Assembly: GCA_003142475.1 (NCBI GenBank)
Contig: PLMK01000077.1
Location: 1 to 61,544 of the forward strand
Source of the DNA: Ignavibacteriota bacterium
GTDB lineage: Bacteria; Bacteroidota; Ignavibacteria; UBA10030
Direction of reading: 5' to 3'
Length of the DNA: 61,544 nt
Position 1 is the stretch's first letter. Every line of letters begins with the position of its first letter. Positions 9,755 to 18,242 of the stretch are shown here, in pieces. Position numbers and translations under genes: made by a program. Under the pieces are notes generated by a model. The model was not told the origin of the DNA and made no database searches. It saw only the letters and a list, made by a program, of their open reading frames with translations.

Positions 9755-11206
9755 TTATCTTGCTAATTCATTAAACTCGGTGATCAACTTGTCAAAATAT
9801 CCGACTTCATCTTCAAACAGACTCCGCCAATATTCCGGCTCCCATTGCTGTCGGAGTTCATCGGACGATTTCCCCTGTTGTTCGACCCACGTGAAATACT
9901 TCAAATTATGAATTGCCTTGCGTTCATAATACGTCAGCTCTTTATAATAATCGATGCTCTGGTGCATCAATGGTCCAGCGTGATCCTTTGCCGATTCAAT
10001 TTGTGAATACGCGCCGCGTTCATGCTTCAATTCCTCCACCCGAGAGCGATACATCTCCGCAGAATCAGTGAAGATGGTCAGTACAACATCCGATACGCCA
10101 TATTCGAAATACTTTGCCGTCTTAATTGCAGAGAGCATATTCGAAATACTAGAAATCCCCAGGAGTTTCAAGCTTTCCACCTGTGCATCCGTTACGCCAA
10201 GCGACTTCAGATATTTCTGTCCTTCCGGCTCGTTGAATAGTCGCAGCACGCGCATGCAATCTTCATCATCCACCGCTGAAACGGTATCCGTATTCCGGAC
10301 ATTATGAACCCACGGCACATGCTTGTCACCAATTCCTTCAATCCGATGTTCACCGAAACCATTCATGAGTAATGTTGGACATTGCAACGCTTCACTTGCG
10401 ACTATCTTAAGATGCGGGAATTGTTTCTTGAGATAATCACCAGCACCGATCGTTCCTGCTGAACCAGTCGCAGATACAAATGCGGCGGGATTTCCATTTT
10501 TAATATGGAGAGCTTTAAATGCCTCTTCTAACGCCGGTCCCGTTACATTATAATGCCAGATTGGATTGCCAAATTCTTCAAATTGATTGAAGATGATGTT
10601 GAGCGGATCCTTTTTTAGTTCCCAGCATTTATCATAAATTTCTTTCACGTTGGATTCTGTTCCCGGTGTTGCAATAACTTCTGCACCAATTTCTTTCAAC
10701 CACGTGAAACGCTCTTTCGACATTCCCTCCGGCAAAATTGCAATAGGAGTACAATCGAGCAACCTGCAATCAAACGCACCACCGCGGCAATAATTTCCTG
10801 TGGACGGCCACACAGCTTTATGTTTTTCGGGATCGAACTCACCGCTTACTAATCGCGGTACCAAACATCCAAACGTCGCACCGACCTTATGTGCTCCCGT
10901 TGGAAAATATTTCCCAATGATGCCGACAATGCGGGCATTAACACATGTAATGGCATTCGGAATCTCAAAATAATTTACGTCACCATACAACCCTGTCTTG
11001 ATATCATTCTTCCATGTAATACGATAGAGATTCAAAGGATTTACATCCCATAATCCAATACCTGCAAGTCTAGATTTGATAGCAGCAGGGATTGTTTCTG
11101 GATTCCTCATCTGCGCAAATGTTGGAATGGTGATCCCTTGCTTCTTGCATCGTGCCGCAGTTTTCTTTATAACTTCATGATTGATGCGCTTAATGATTTT
11201 CGACAT
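9755..11206 (-). CDS. Fold-type-II PLP enzyme of unassigned function (YgeX position)
   Basis: The 483-residue protein is a tryptophan-synthase-beta/cysteine-synthase fold enzyme. The likely PLP lysine is in TGAHKVGATFG (about residues 102-112), a substrate loop is seen in PSTGNYCRGG (about 135), and the cofactor-phosphate loop is SATGSAGTIGAG. It has an extra N-terminal region of about 75 residues and a C-terminal extension of about 90 residues rich in Tyr, Trp and Glu, so it is longer than cysteine synthase (about 310) or diaminopropionate ammonia-lyase (about 400). It occupies the place of ygeX in urate clusters, between ygeW and ygeY, but I cannot align it with the YgeX I know. The ATG at 11206 has a good AAGGAG site. 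Likely a lyase or beta-replacement enzyme on a product of YgeW/YgeY; this is inference. Confidence 0.75.
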   Translation of the reverse strand: MSKIIKRINHEVIKKTAARCKKQGITIPTFAQMRNPETIPAAIKSRLAGIGLWDVNPLNLYRITWKNDIKTGLYGDVNYFEIPNAITCVNARIVGIIGKYFPTGAHKVGATFGCLVPRLVSGEFDPEKHKAVWPSTGNYCRGGAFDCRLLDCTPIAILPEGMSKERFTWLKEIGAEVIATPGTESNVKEIYDKCWELKKDPLNIIFNQFEEFGNPIWHYNVTGPALEEAFKALHIKNGNPAAFVSATGSAGTIGAGDYLKKQFPHLKIVASEALQCPTLLMNGFGEHRIEGIGDKHVPWVHNVRNTDTVSAVDDEDCMRVLRLFNEPEGQKYLKSLGVTDAQVESLKLLGISSISNMLSAIKTAKYFEYGVSDVVLTIFTDSAEMYRSRVEELKHERGAYSQIESAKDHAGPLMHQSIDYYKELTYYERKAIHNLKYFTWVEQQGKSSDELRQQWEPEYWRSLFEDEVGYFDKLITEFNELAR

Positions 11207-11217
11207 ATCTTACTCCT

Positions 11218-12408
11218 TTACACCGATCGTTTCTGATTTCGGTTGACAATCGCTTGCAGCTTTTCTGCAGGATTTTGCATGCGCATCAAGAACATAATCG
11301 CTGCAATAACGAACGGTTTGTAACTCGCTTCTGCATATGTGGCAAGACGGTATTTTTCAAACACATTCTTGGAAACTTCTCCTTCGATACAATTGACACC
11401 AGAAATATCCGCCGGCAGACAATGCATATACAATGCTTCGCTGTTCTTCGTCAGTTTCATTTTCTGTTCATCACATTCCCAGTTTTTAAATTTTGCATTG
11501 TTCGCAAGGCATTCTTTCTCTAACTCCTTCAAGCCAGGTTTATCGTTGTTGCTCAACAATATTGTGCGCCGTTGCATCACATGATATGGTGCCCACGATT
11601 TCGGATATACGATGTCGGCATTTTTAAATGCTTCGTCCATGCTGTTTACCACTTCAAACTTACTGTCGTGCTGCACTGACTGTTTCTTCGCCAATTCCAC
11701 AACTTCAGGGATCAATCCATATCCTTCAGGATATGCGAGCGACACATCCATTCCAAAGCGTGACATTAATCCGATAATACCCTGTGGAACTGAGAGTGGT
11801 TTGCCATAGCTTGGCGAGTATGCCCACGTCATTGCAATTTTTTTACCGCGAAGATTTTCCAACGAACCAAACGTGTTCTTCAATTGCATAAGATCGGCAA
11901 GCGCTTGCGTCGGATGATCAATATCGCATTGCAAGTTGACAATGTTTGGGCGTTGATGCAATATTCCTTGTTCGTATCCTTCCTGAATCGCAGCGCCAAA
12001 CTCCCGCATATACTTGTTTCCCTCGCCGAGAAACATGTCGTCGCGAATGCCGACGATTTCTGCGAGAAAGGAAATCATATTTGCCGTTTCGCGAACGGTT
12101 TCCCCGTGAGCAATCTGCGACTTTTCTTCATCCAGCTCAGAAAGTCCAAGCCCCAGCGCATTTGCCGCAGATGCAAAACTGAACCGTGTGCGTGTAGAAT
12201 TATCGCGGAAGATAGAAATGGCAAGTCCCGTATCAAACGAGCGGAACGAAATTCCTTCTTTGTGCAAATTGTTCATCAACTGCGCCACAGTCAACACTGC
12301 TTTTATTTCATCATTGGTTCGTTCCCACGTCAACAGAAAATCATGATTATAGATATCGATGTGCAGTCGTTTTAAAAGTTCGAGATTATTTTGAATGACA
12401 TTCGACAT
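11218..12408 (-). CDS. ygeW: YgeW-type knotted carbamoyltransferase
   Basis: This enzyme of about 396 residues closely resembles E. coli YgeW along its whole length. It has the carbamoyl-phosphate motif FRDNSTRTRFS (about 67), then KSQIAHGETVRET, NLQCDIDHPTQ, MTWAYSPSYGKPLSVPQG and the HCLPADISGV signature. YgeW belongs to the ornithine/aspartate carbamoyltransferase superfamily; in anaerobic urate pathways it is thought to run backward, phosphorolysing a ureido compound such as 2,3-diureidopropionate to carbamoyl phosphate. I place the start at the ATG at 12408 because GGAG lies 8 bases upstream; an in-frame ATG at 12414 is only two bases from it. It is in the operon between preA and the PLP enzyme. 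No carbamate kinase is seen nearby to use carbamoyl phosphate. Confidence 0.88.
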   Translation of the reverse strand: MSNVIQNNLELLKRLHIDIYNHDFLLTWERTNDEIKAVLTVAQLMNNLHKEGISFRSFDTGLAISIFRDNSTRTRFSFASAANALGLGLSELDEEKSQIAHGETVRETANMISFLAEIVGIRDDMFLGEGNKYMREFGAAIQEGYEQGILHQRPNIVNLQCDIDHPTQALADLMQLKNTFGSLENLRGKKIAMTWAYSPSYGKPLSVPQGIIGLMSRFGMDVSLAYPEGYGLIPEVVELAKKQSVQHDSKFEVVNSMDEAFKNADIVYPKSWAPYHVMQRRTILLSNNDKPGLKELEKECLANNAKFKNWECDEQKMKLTKNSEALYMHCLPADISGVNCIEGEVSKNVFEKYRLATYAEASYKPFVIAAIMFLMRMQNPAEKLQAIVNRNQKRSV

Positions 12409-12432
12409 CTTCATTTCTCCATCAAGCTTAGT

Positions 12433-13665
12433 TTATATCCATTCCATAATTTCAATGCAATCGTCAACCGGACAGACGAATTTACATAATCCGCAACCAA
12501 CGCATCGTTCCCAATCAATATGTGCAATACGATTTTCCAATTGATCAATCGCATTATGCCCTCCGTCGCGACATGCCACATAACAAAGATCACAACCTAT
12601 GCACAAATTCTCGTGAATATGGTTGCGCATACGTTTTCTTGGCAGTTCATTGTGCGATACAATGTTTGGCAGTGCCTTTCCAACAATTTCTTTGGGTGAT
12701 GAAAATTTCATCTCATCGAGATAGTGAGACATTCCACTGTTCAAATCATCAATGACACGGAAGCCGTAATGCATTACGACCGTGCAAAATTCAACAACAC
12801 CTGCACCAACCGACATAAATTCCACTGCATCGCTCCAGGTACTTGCGCCGCCTGTGCCCATTATCGGAATATCAACGTTGCGCGCAATCTCGGCTATCGT
12901 GCGGAGAGTGATCGGCTTTATTGCAGGGCCGGTCATTCCGCTGTACGTAGACTTGCCATCGAGACTTGGAGTGGGAGCAAACGTCTTAATATCAATTCCC
13001 ATTAATGCTTGAATGGAATTCGATGCTGTCAACGCATCACAACCGCTACGCTTCACTGCTCTTGCAACTTCAACAATATCTGTTACGTGCGGAGTTATTT
13101 TGATCGAAATCGGAACTCGCTTCGATGCCTCTTTCACCCAACGCGCAGTCAATTCTGTTGCACTCAAACTTTGCGCCAGCATCTTGCCAGGATCTTCGCC
13201 AATATTTCCCTGTGGGCATGAAAAACTGCATTCGATCAGATCGACACCGGCTTTTTCCAAACGTTCAACGAGATGCTGCCAATCTTCTTTTCTGCCTGCC
13301 ATGATACTTGCTGCAACCATTTTCGCTGGAAATTCTTTCTTCAGCATTCGAACATTGTATTCTACTTTGTCGATGTGATGTTCTGAGATAAGATCAATAT
13401 TTCCCATTCCAAACAATTTTCTTCCTTCATGCTCAAATGCGGACATCATCGGGTAGCAAAGATCGACTTTCGTTCCTTCCACTGATGTTGTTTTGAGAAT
13501 TGCTCCAGCCCATCCCATTTGAAATCCGCGTCGTACCATTTCAAGATCATCGGTTGACGGTGCTGCGGCAAGAATGAACGGATTTTCGAACTGAATACCG
13601 AGAAAATTGTATGATAGATCGCGTGCTGGGTAGATTTCGATCTCTTTGAATTTCTTATATTCCAC
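12433..13665 (-). CDS. preA: PreA-type dihydropyrimidine dehydrogenase-like subunit
   Basis: The protein is 410 residues if it starts at the GTG at 13665, which has AAGAGG six bases upstream and overlaps the preT stop by 11 bases. An ATG at 13761 would add 32 unlikely residues. It has an FMN TIM barrel of the dihydroorotate-dehydrogenase family (about 1-310) and two 4Fe-4S ferredoxin motifs, CIGCDLCYVAC and CVGCGLCKFVC, near the C-terminus. PreA with PreT reduces uracil or thymine with NADH in E. coli. Here the context is purine-type degradation, so the pair may act on a purine-derived ring. The loop after SCPQG shows EDPGKMLAQS and no Cys where mammalian dihydropyrimidine dehydrogenase has its catalytic Cys. 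Substrate is therefore open. Confidence 0.85.
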   Translation of the reverse strand: MEYKKFKEIEIYPARDLSYNFLGIQFENPFILAAAPSTDDLEMVRRGFQMGWAGAILKTTSVEGTKVDLCYPMMSAFEHEGRKLFGMGNIDLISEHHIDKVEYNVRMLKKEFPAKMVAASIMAGRKEDWQHLVERLEKAGVDLIECSFSCPQGNIGEDPGKMLAQSLSATELTARWVKEASKRVPISIKITPHVTDIVEVARAVKRSGCDALTASNSIQALMGIDIKTFAPTPSLDGKSTYSGMTGPAIKPITLRTIAEIARNVDIPIMGTGGASTWSDAVEFMSVGAGVVEFCTVVMHYGFRVIDDLNSGMSHYLDEMKFSSPKEIVGKALPNIVSHNELPRKRMRNHIHENLCIGCDLCYVACRDGGHNAIDQLENRIAHIDWERCVGCGLCKFVCPVDDCIEIMEWI

Positions 13666-14938
13666 TGGCTGCCTCTTGCTTTCCTGATAAGAATTCGTGA
13701 ATCGCTTGTGCGGCATGTTTCCCCTGCGCAACAGACTGCACAATCGTTCCTTCACCGGCAATCATATCGCCGCCAGCAAATATTTTATCAACAGATGTCC
13801 GGAAATTTTCATCAACTTTGATATATCCTTTTTCTCGCTCGACTCCTTCAAGCCAATCCGCCGCTATTGATTGGCCAATAGCAATAATAATATTATTGGC
13901 ATCAATGATGAATTCAGATCCTTTCACTTCAACAGGTATTGGACGACCAGACTTATCCTTCTGTTTTCTTAACTTCGTATGTCGGCACTTCACACCTTCC
14001 ACTTTTTTCTTGCCAACAACTGCAACCGGATTTATGAGAAAACGAATCTCTACTCCTTGTTTGCGCGCCTCTTCCAACTCAGCTTTCCAGACACGCATTT
14101 CCTTTTCACTCCGGCGATAAACAAGAATTACACTCTCCGCACCGAGCCGTTTTGCGGTTGCAGCCGCATCCAATGACACATTACCGCCGCCAACAATGAC
14201 GACACGCTTACCGAGTTTCATTCTTTTGGGATTTGCCTTCGCTGATTCAAGAAATTGCAAAACCGGCAACACCCCTTTCATCTTTTCGCCGGGAATTCCA
14301 ATGGGACGATCCTTTCCAAGTCCTACCGCAAGAAATGTTGCATTATATAATTTCTGGATTTGTTCGAATGCTTTTCCATCTACCGTTTTCTTTTTCAGAG
14401 AGAAATATTTTGACAAGAACTTCGTATCCGATTCCAACTCTTTATCTGCAAGGCGAAAAGCTGGAATGCTATTACGCGGCACTCCACCAGGTTTGCCTTT
14501 ATCAAACACATCCACTAAGTACCCATATTTCGATAACTCAAATGCACAACCAAGTCCTGACGGTCCGGCGCCAACGACAGCAACTTTCTTATTCAGTGTT
14601 GGAAATGGTTTTGTTTTCGAAAATCCTTTCTTTACTTCTTCCTGCGTTGCAAAGAAATGCAGCTCACGAATCTGAATTGGCGAATCCTGCTTACCGCGCG
14701 TGCAAACGGATTGACAAAATATTTCCTCCGGACAAATTTTACCGCAGACATTGGCTAGGGCGTTAGAAGTTTTCGTGATCTCTGCTGCTCCAATAATATT
14801 GCCGTTACGAATCATTGAGATGAATTTGGGAATTTTGATATGCGTCGGACACGCCTGCTCACAGGGTGCATCGAAACATTGCAAGCAACGCTCAGCTTCG
14901 ACTCGAGCTTGTTGTGCCGTCAAGGTTAGATTCATCAT
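13655..14938 (-). CDS. preT: PreT-type NAD(P)H-oxidising flavoprotein subunit
   Basis: This 427-residue protein has the GltD/PreT layout. An N-terminal helical domain carries cysteine clusters for two 4Fe-4S centres (CLQCFDAPCEQACP near 20 and CGKICPEEIFCQSVC near 70). The FAD-binding motif is VVGAGPSGLG (about 122) and the NAD(P)H-binding motif is VIVGGGNVSLDAAA (about 248). A final FAD segment contains IFAGGDMIAG. It should pass electrons from NAD(P)H to PreA, with which it overlaps. Length matches E. coli PreT (about 412). GGAG lies five bases before the ATG at 14938. In urate clusters the large YgfK protein carries related domains, so PreT plus PreA could be a split counterpart; this is inference. 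Confidence 0.88.
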   Translation of the reverse strand: MMNLTLTAQQARVEAERCLQCFDAPCEQACPTHIKIPKFISMIRNGNIIGAAEITKTSNALANVCGKICPEEIFCQSVCTRGKQDSPIQIRELHFFATQEEVKKGFSKTKPFPTLNKKVAVVGAGPSGLGCAFELSKYGYLVDVFDKGKPGGVPRNSIPAFRLADKELESDTKFLSKYFSLKKKTVDGKAFEQIQKLYNATFLAVGLGKDRPIGIPGEKMKGVLPVLQFLESAKANPKRMKLGKRVVIVGGGNVSLDAAATAKRLGAESVILVYRRSEKEMRVWKAELEEARKQGVEIRFLINPVAVVGKKKVEGVKCRHTKLRKQKDKSGRPIPVEVKGSEFIIDANNIIIAIGQSIAADWLEGVEREKGYIKVDENFRTSVDKIFAGGDMIAGEGTIVQSVAQGKHAAQAIHEFLSGKQEAASGI

Positions 14939-14959
14939 CTTTTCTCCGCAATACCTACA

Positions 14960-16900
14960 CTAGTTCCATACGCGTACTGGCAGTACAACCATCGACAGTC
15001 CTTGGAATTGAAGCCGATTCTGGATCGCATACGCTGTTTCACTATGCAGAATTCGTTGATACCATTTCTGTTTTTGGAAGACGAGCTTCGCTGCAAAAAA
15101 GACCGATTGCTTAAACTCACGTGAAAGCTCCATGCAAATTTTCTCTGCTTCTTCCACCGCTTCCGTTCCAACAGACATTCGTGCTGTCGCCGGAATCCCA
15201 AGGTTTGTTGCAAGCTTCACATAGTGCTCCAATTCATGCTTCGTGTTTTCCTCAAGGCGCTCGACTTCATCTGCCCCCTTAAAGTTACCAGTATCCAAAA
15301 CTGCCACTGATACAAATACCATCTGCTTGAAGTACCCGGGAAATTGCTTCACAATATTAAGAAGCGAGTGAATGCCAAGTCCGTTGTAGCTTTCAACAAG
15401 TAAGATTGCTGTCGGACGTCTGCTATCAAGTTTCATCGCTGGTTGAACTGCGGAATCTTCAGCAGGAAGTCCTTCCAGAATATCCGAGAGTGAGCGAAGT
15501 TTTTTATTCACAAGGCGATAATGCCGCCGGATAATAACACATAGCAGGATTAACGCTGATGTGACAACGACTGTCATCCATGCTCCTTCCCTGAATTTCT
15601 CAATTACAACGATCGTTAAAATGGAAAGACAGAGAACGAGTCCAGTCAGGTGAACAGGGAGTGACTTTTTCCATTCCGGATGTGTTTTCCGTTCTGTAAT
15701 CCAAAACTTTACCATGCCGATTTCGGTGAGCGAGAATGTGAGAAATACGTTAATAGAGTACATCGTCACAAGAGCATCAATATTTCCACCCGTATAAAAC
15801 AATGTTGCGATTGACGCAGCACCGATAAGCATGATCCCATAGTGCATTGTTAATCGATCTGATAATGACGCAAAACGATGCGGCAGCCAGCGGTCGTTCG
15901 CCATATTTGCCATTACACGCGGACCATCGATAAATCCCGTTTGTGCAGCAACGAATAAAAGTGCCGCTTCTGAAGCGAGGACGAGCACAACAAACCAAGG
16001 ACCAAAATTAAGTTTCTCCACCATCACTGCATTCAGCGTTTTCCCAGGTTGTTCACTCACACCAAGCAAAAGATAAATCATTAGAATTGAGCCGGCTGTA
16101 ATCGCGAGTGACGTTGCCATGTACGCCATCGTTCGTTTGCCTGTCGGAATGCGCGGCTCACGCATAATTTGAATTCCATTCGACACCGCTTCTATACCGG
16201 TGTATGTTCCTGCACCGCGTGAATATGCACGCGCTAAAATCACAAACATCGCCCAGAAACCGAGACTGCTATAACTCGTATGCAGATTCTGTCCAACTTG
16301 CGATGCAATAGCGGGAGCTTCATGAAAATGTTGAATAATTGCGCCGCCAAAAAGAATGAGATGTGCAGCAACAAATGTGAGAAAAATTGGCACCATGAAT
16401 TCAATAGATTCTTTAATTCCACGAAGATTTAAAATAACGAGAAGGATGATGGCAGTTGCTTCGACCGGTACCATCCACTTTTGCCACGAGTATGGCAAGA
16501 AGCTAAAAATCTGTGCAGCTCCAGATGCAATCGAAACTGTAATCGTCAAAATATAATCTACCAGCAACGCGCTGCCGGAAACAACTCCAAATGGTGCACC
16601 GAGTAGTTTTGTTGCAACAACATACCCGCCGCCGCCAGAAGGAAAATGTTCAATAATGCGGCTGTAAGCATAGGATATTATAAAGACCGTCAATGCAGTA
16701 GCAACTGCAAGAATAACAGCCAGTTCTGTGTGTCCAGTGAGTGAACGAAACGCTTCATCGGGTCCATACGCTGAGGAACTTAATCCATCGGCTCCAAGCC
16801 CCACCCACGCTAAAAAAGCAATGAGTGAAATTTTATGGAAGAGCTTCGGGTCATGTATATCACGAGGTTTCCCAATGAGTAATTCTTTAATGCGTTCCAA
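14960..16900 (-). CDS. APC-superfamily permease with long soluble C-terminus
   Basis: This 646-residue membrane protein has about 12 transmembrane helices in the first 470 residues. It carries the APC-type opening GLGADGLSSSAYGPDEAFR (about 37-55) and a glycine-rich segment near the second helix (SGGGGYVVATKLLG). The last 150-170 residues are soluble, with alternating strands and helices (for example PTAILLVESYNGLG, MVFVSVAVLDTG) like a universal-stress-type domain. It lies inside the operon, 21 bases before preT and just after xdhC, so it is the likely importer of the operon's substrate. Most purine importers are NCS1 or NCS2 proteins; an amino-acid-type APC carrier here is unusual. It could instead import or export an amino acid made or used by the pathway. 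Confidence 0.8.
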   Translation of the reverse strand: MERIKELLIGKPRDIHDPKLFHKISLIAFLAWVGLGADGLSSSAYGPDEAFRSLTGHTELAVILAVATALTVFIISYAYSRIIEHFPSGGGGYVVATKLLGAPFGVVSGSALLVDYILTITVSIASGAAQIFSFLPYSWQKWMVPVEATAIILLVILNLRGIKESIEFMVPIFLTFVAAHLILFGGAIIQHFHEAPAIASQVGQNLHTSYSSLGFWAMFVILARAYSRGAGTYTGIEAVSNGIQIMREPRIPTGKRTMAYMATSLAITAGSILMIYLLLGVSEQPGKTLNAVMVEKLNFGPWFVVLVLASEAALLFVAAQTGFIDGPRVMANMANDRWLPHRFASLSDRLTMHYGIMLIGAASIATLFYTGGNIDALVTMYSINVFLTFSLTEIGMVKFWITERKTHPEWKKSLPVHLTGLVLCLSILTIVVIEKFREGAWMTVVVTSALILLCVIIRRHYRLVNKKLRSLSDILEGLPAEDSAVQPAMKLDSRRPTAILLVESYNGLGIHSLLNIVKQFPGYFKQMVFVSVAVLDTGNFKGADEVERLEENTKHELEHYVKLATNLGIPATARMSVGTEAVEEAEKICMELSREFKQSVFFAAKLVFQKQKWYQRILHSETAYAIQNRLQFQGLSMVVLPVRVWN

Positions 16901-16903
16901 TTA

Positions 16904-17380
16904 CTATCCTTTCAGTGGTGAAACATTGTTATTTTGTATTGCATCAACTATTTGCTGGTATCCGCTGCATCGGCATAAGTTACCGGAGATAGCGGTTCGA
17001 ATTTCTTCTTCAGTCGGATTGGAATTATGATCGAGCAAATCTTTTGCGCTCATCAGCATACCAGGAGTACAGAATCCACAATGCACTGCATCGTGATTAA
17101 GGAATGACTCCTGCAGCGGATGAAGTTTGTTCCCAATCGCAAGCTCCTCGACAGTCACTATTTCTTGTCCATCAATCTGTGGAGCGAGTACAAGACACGA
17201 ATTAACAGCTTTACCGTTCATCAGGACAGTGCATGCACCGCATTCACCAACTTCACAGCCACACTTTGTTCCAGTAAGGCCTAGCTCTTCGCGCAATAAT
17301 GAAAGAAGTGTGAGATTTGGTTTGATCTCAAGTTCATAATGTTTATGATTGACCGATGTATGAATGGTTACTTTCTTCAT
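16904..17380 (-). CDS. xdhC: Xanthine-dehydrogenase-type 2Fe-2S subunit
   Basis: The protein is 158 residues from the ATG at 17380, which I prefer to an upstream in-frame start at 17419 because homologs begin at MKKVTIH and the chosen start leaves a 7-base gap after the FAD subunit. It has the plant-type 2Fe-2S motif CGCEVGECGACTVLMNG with its last Cys in VNSC, then the helical 2Fe-2S domain with CGFCTPGM and LCRCSGYQ. It relays electrons from the molybdenum site to FAD in a hydroxylase of the xanthine dehydrogenase family. All eight cluster cysteines are visible. It is the third of three consecutive subunit genes. Confidence 0.92.
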   Translation of the reverse strand: MKKVTIHTSVNHKHYELEIKPNLTLLSLLREELGLTGTKCGCEVGECGACTVLMNGKAVNSCLVLAPQIDGQEIVTVEELAIGNKLHPLQESFLNHDAVHCGFCTPGMLMSAKDLLDHNSNPTEEEIRTAISGNLCRCSGYQQIVDAIQNNNVSPLKG

Positions 17381-17387
17381 ATCATTC

Positions 17388-18242
17388 TCATTGACAAGTT
17401 TCCAATGCTCTTCGAACAAGGACAGCTATCACGGGTTCTTTATATTCAGTCGACCAGCGTCTTCCAGTAAAAGAGATCATCGCTTCTGAAACTCTTTTTC
17501 CTGTTTCAATAAATAATTCCTTTGACGGTTTTTGTCCGACCAATATTTTTTCCGCTTCAGTCATTCGTTGCCATTTTGGGAATGCTGCACCAGGAACAAT
17601 TCGCACTTCTTGGATAAGTCCACTGTCACTCTTTCGTAAGATTGCTGCAACGCTCAAGCGAGAAATCGCCAGAGCATTTCTTCTTCCAAGTTTGAGGAAC
17701 ATGCTTTTCATCGAATCGAGTAACTTAGGAAATCGAATCTCCATGAGAAGTTCATTCTTTATCGCGATTGTCTGGTAGGGCTTGATGAAGAAATCGATAA
17801 TGGGAACAATACGTTCTCCATTTACCGATAGTAACTTCACAGTTGCGTCAAGTGCCATCAGCGGCGGGACAGTATCTGCACATGCAGCAGCGTTCATAAT
17901 ATTTCCACCGATGGTACCGCGATTGCGGATTTGCGGGGAACCAATAACATGTGCAGCTATATGTAACAATCGCGCATGCTTTTTAATGCTTGAAGATGAA
18001 CCAAGTTCAGTATGTGTTGTAAGTGGTTTGATAATAATTTCGGATTCAGTTTCGGTAATTCCCTTCAACTCGTTCAACCGATTTATGTCGATAATTGCTC
18101 TTGGAGGTTTGACTGATGACTTGCGCAGTTCTATCAACACATCTGTACCGCCAGCAAGAATTTGTGCATCATTTTCAAACTCTTTCAATAATGCGCAAGT
18201 TTCTACAACATTCTTCGGAGAAAAATATTCAAACTGCTTCAT
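17388..18242 (-). CDS. xdhB: Xanthine-dehydrogenase-type FAD-binding subunit
   Basis: The 284-residue protein has the PCMH/VAO-type FAD fold with ILAGGTDVLIELR (about 34-46) and IGSPQIRNRGTIGGNI (about 101-116), both diagnostic for the FAD subunit of molybdenum hydroxylases. The C-terminal domain of CO-dehydrogenase flavoprotein type follows. It passes electrons from the iron-sulfur subunit to NAD+ or another acceptor. Its ATG overlaps the stop of the large subunit in an ATGA arrangement, so translation is coupled. Length fits the family (about 280-300). Confidence 0.92.
   Translation of the reverse strand: MKQFEYFSPKNVVETCALLKEFENDAQILAGGTDVLIELRKSSVKPPRAIIDINRLNELKGITETESEIIIKPLTTHTELGSSSSIKKHARLLHIAAHVIGSPQIRNRGTIGGNIMNAAACADTVPPLMALDATVKLLSVNGERIVPIIDFFIKPYQTIAIKNELLMEIRFPKLLDSMKSMFLKLGRRNALAISRLSVAAILRKSDSGLIQEVRIVPGAAFPKWQRMTEAEKILVGQKPSKELFIETGKRVSEAMISFTGRRWSTEYKEPVIAVLVRRALETCQ

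Noticed and set aside
9755-11206. Calling the PLP enzyme YgeX outright from its position
   Set aside because: The motifs, length and terminal extensions do not match diaminopropionate ammonia-lyase, so the position alone is not enough.
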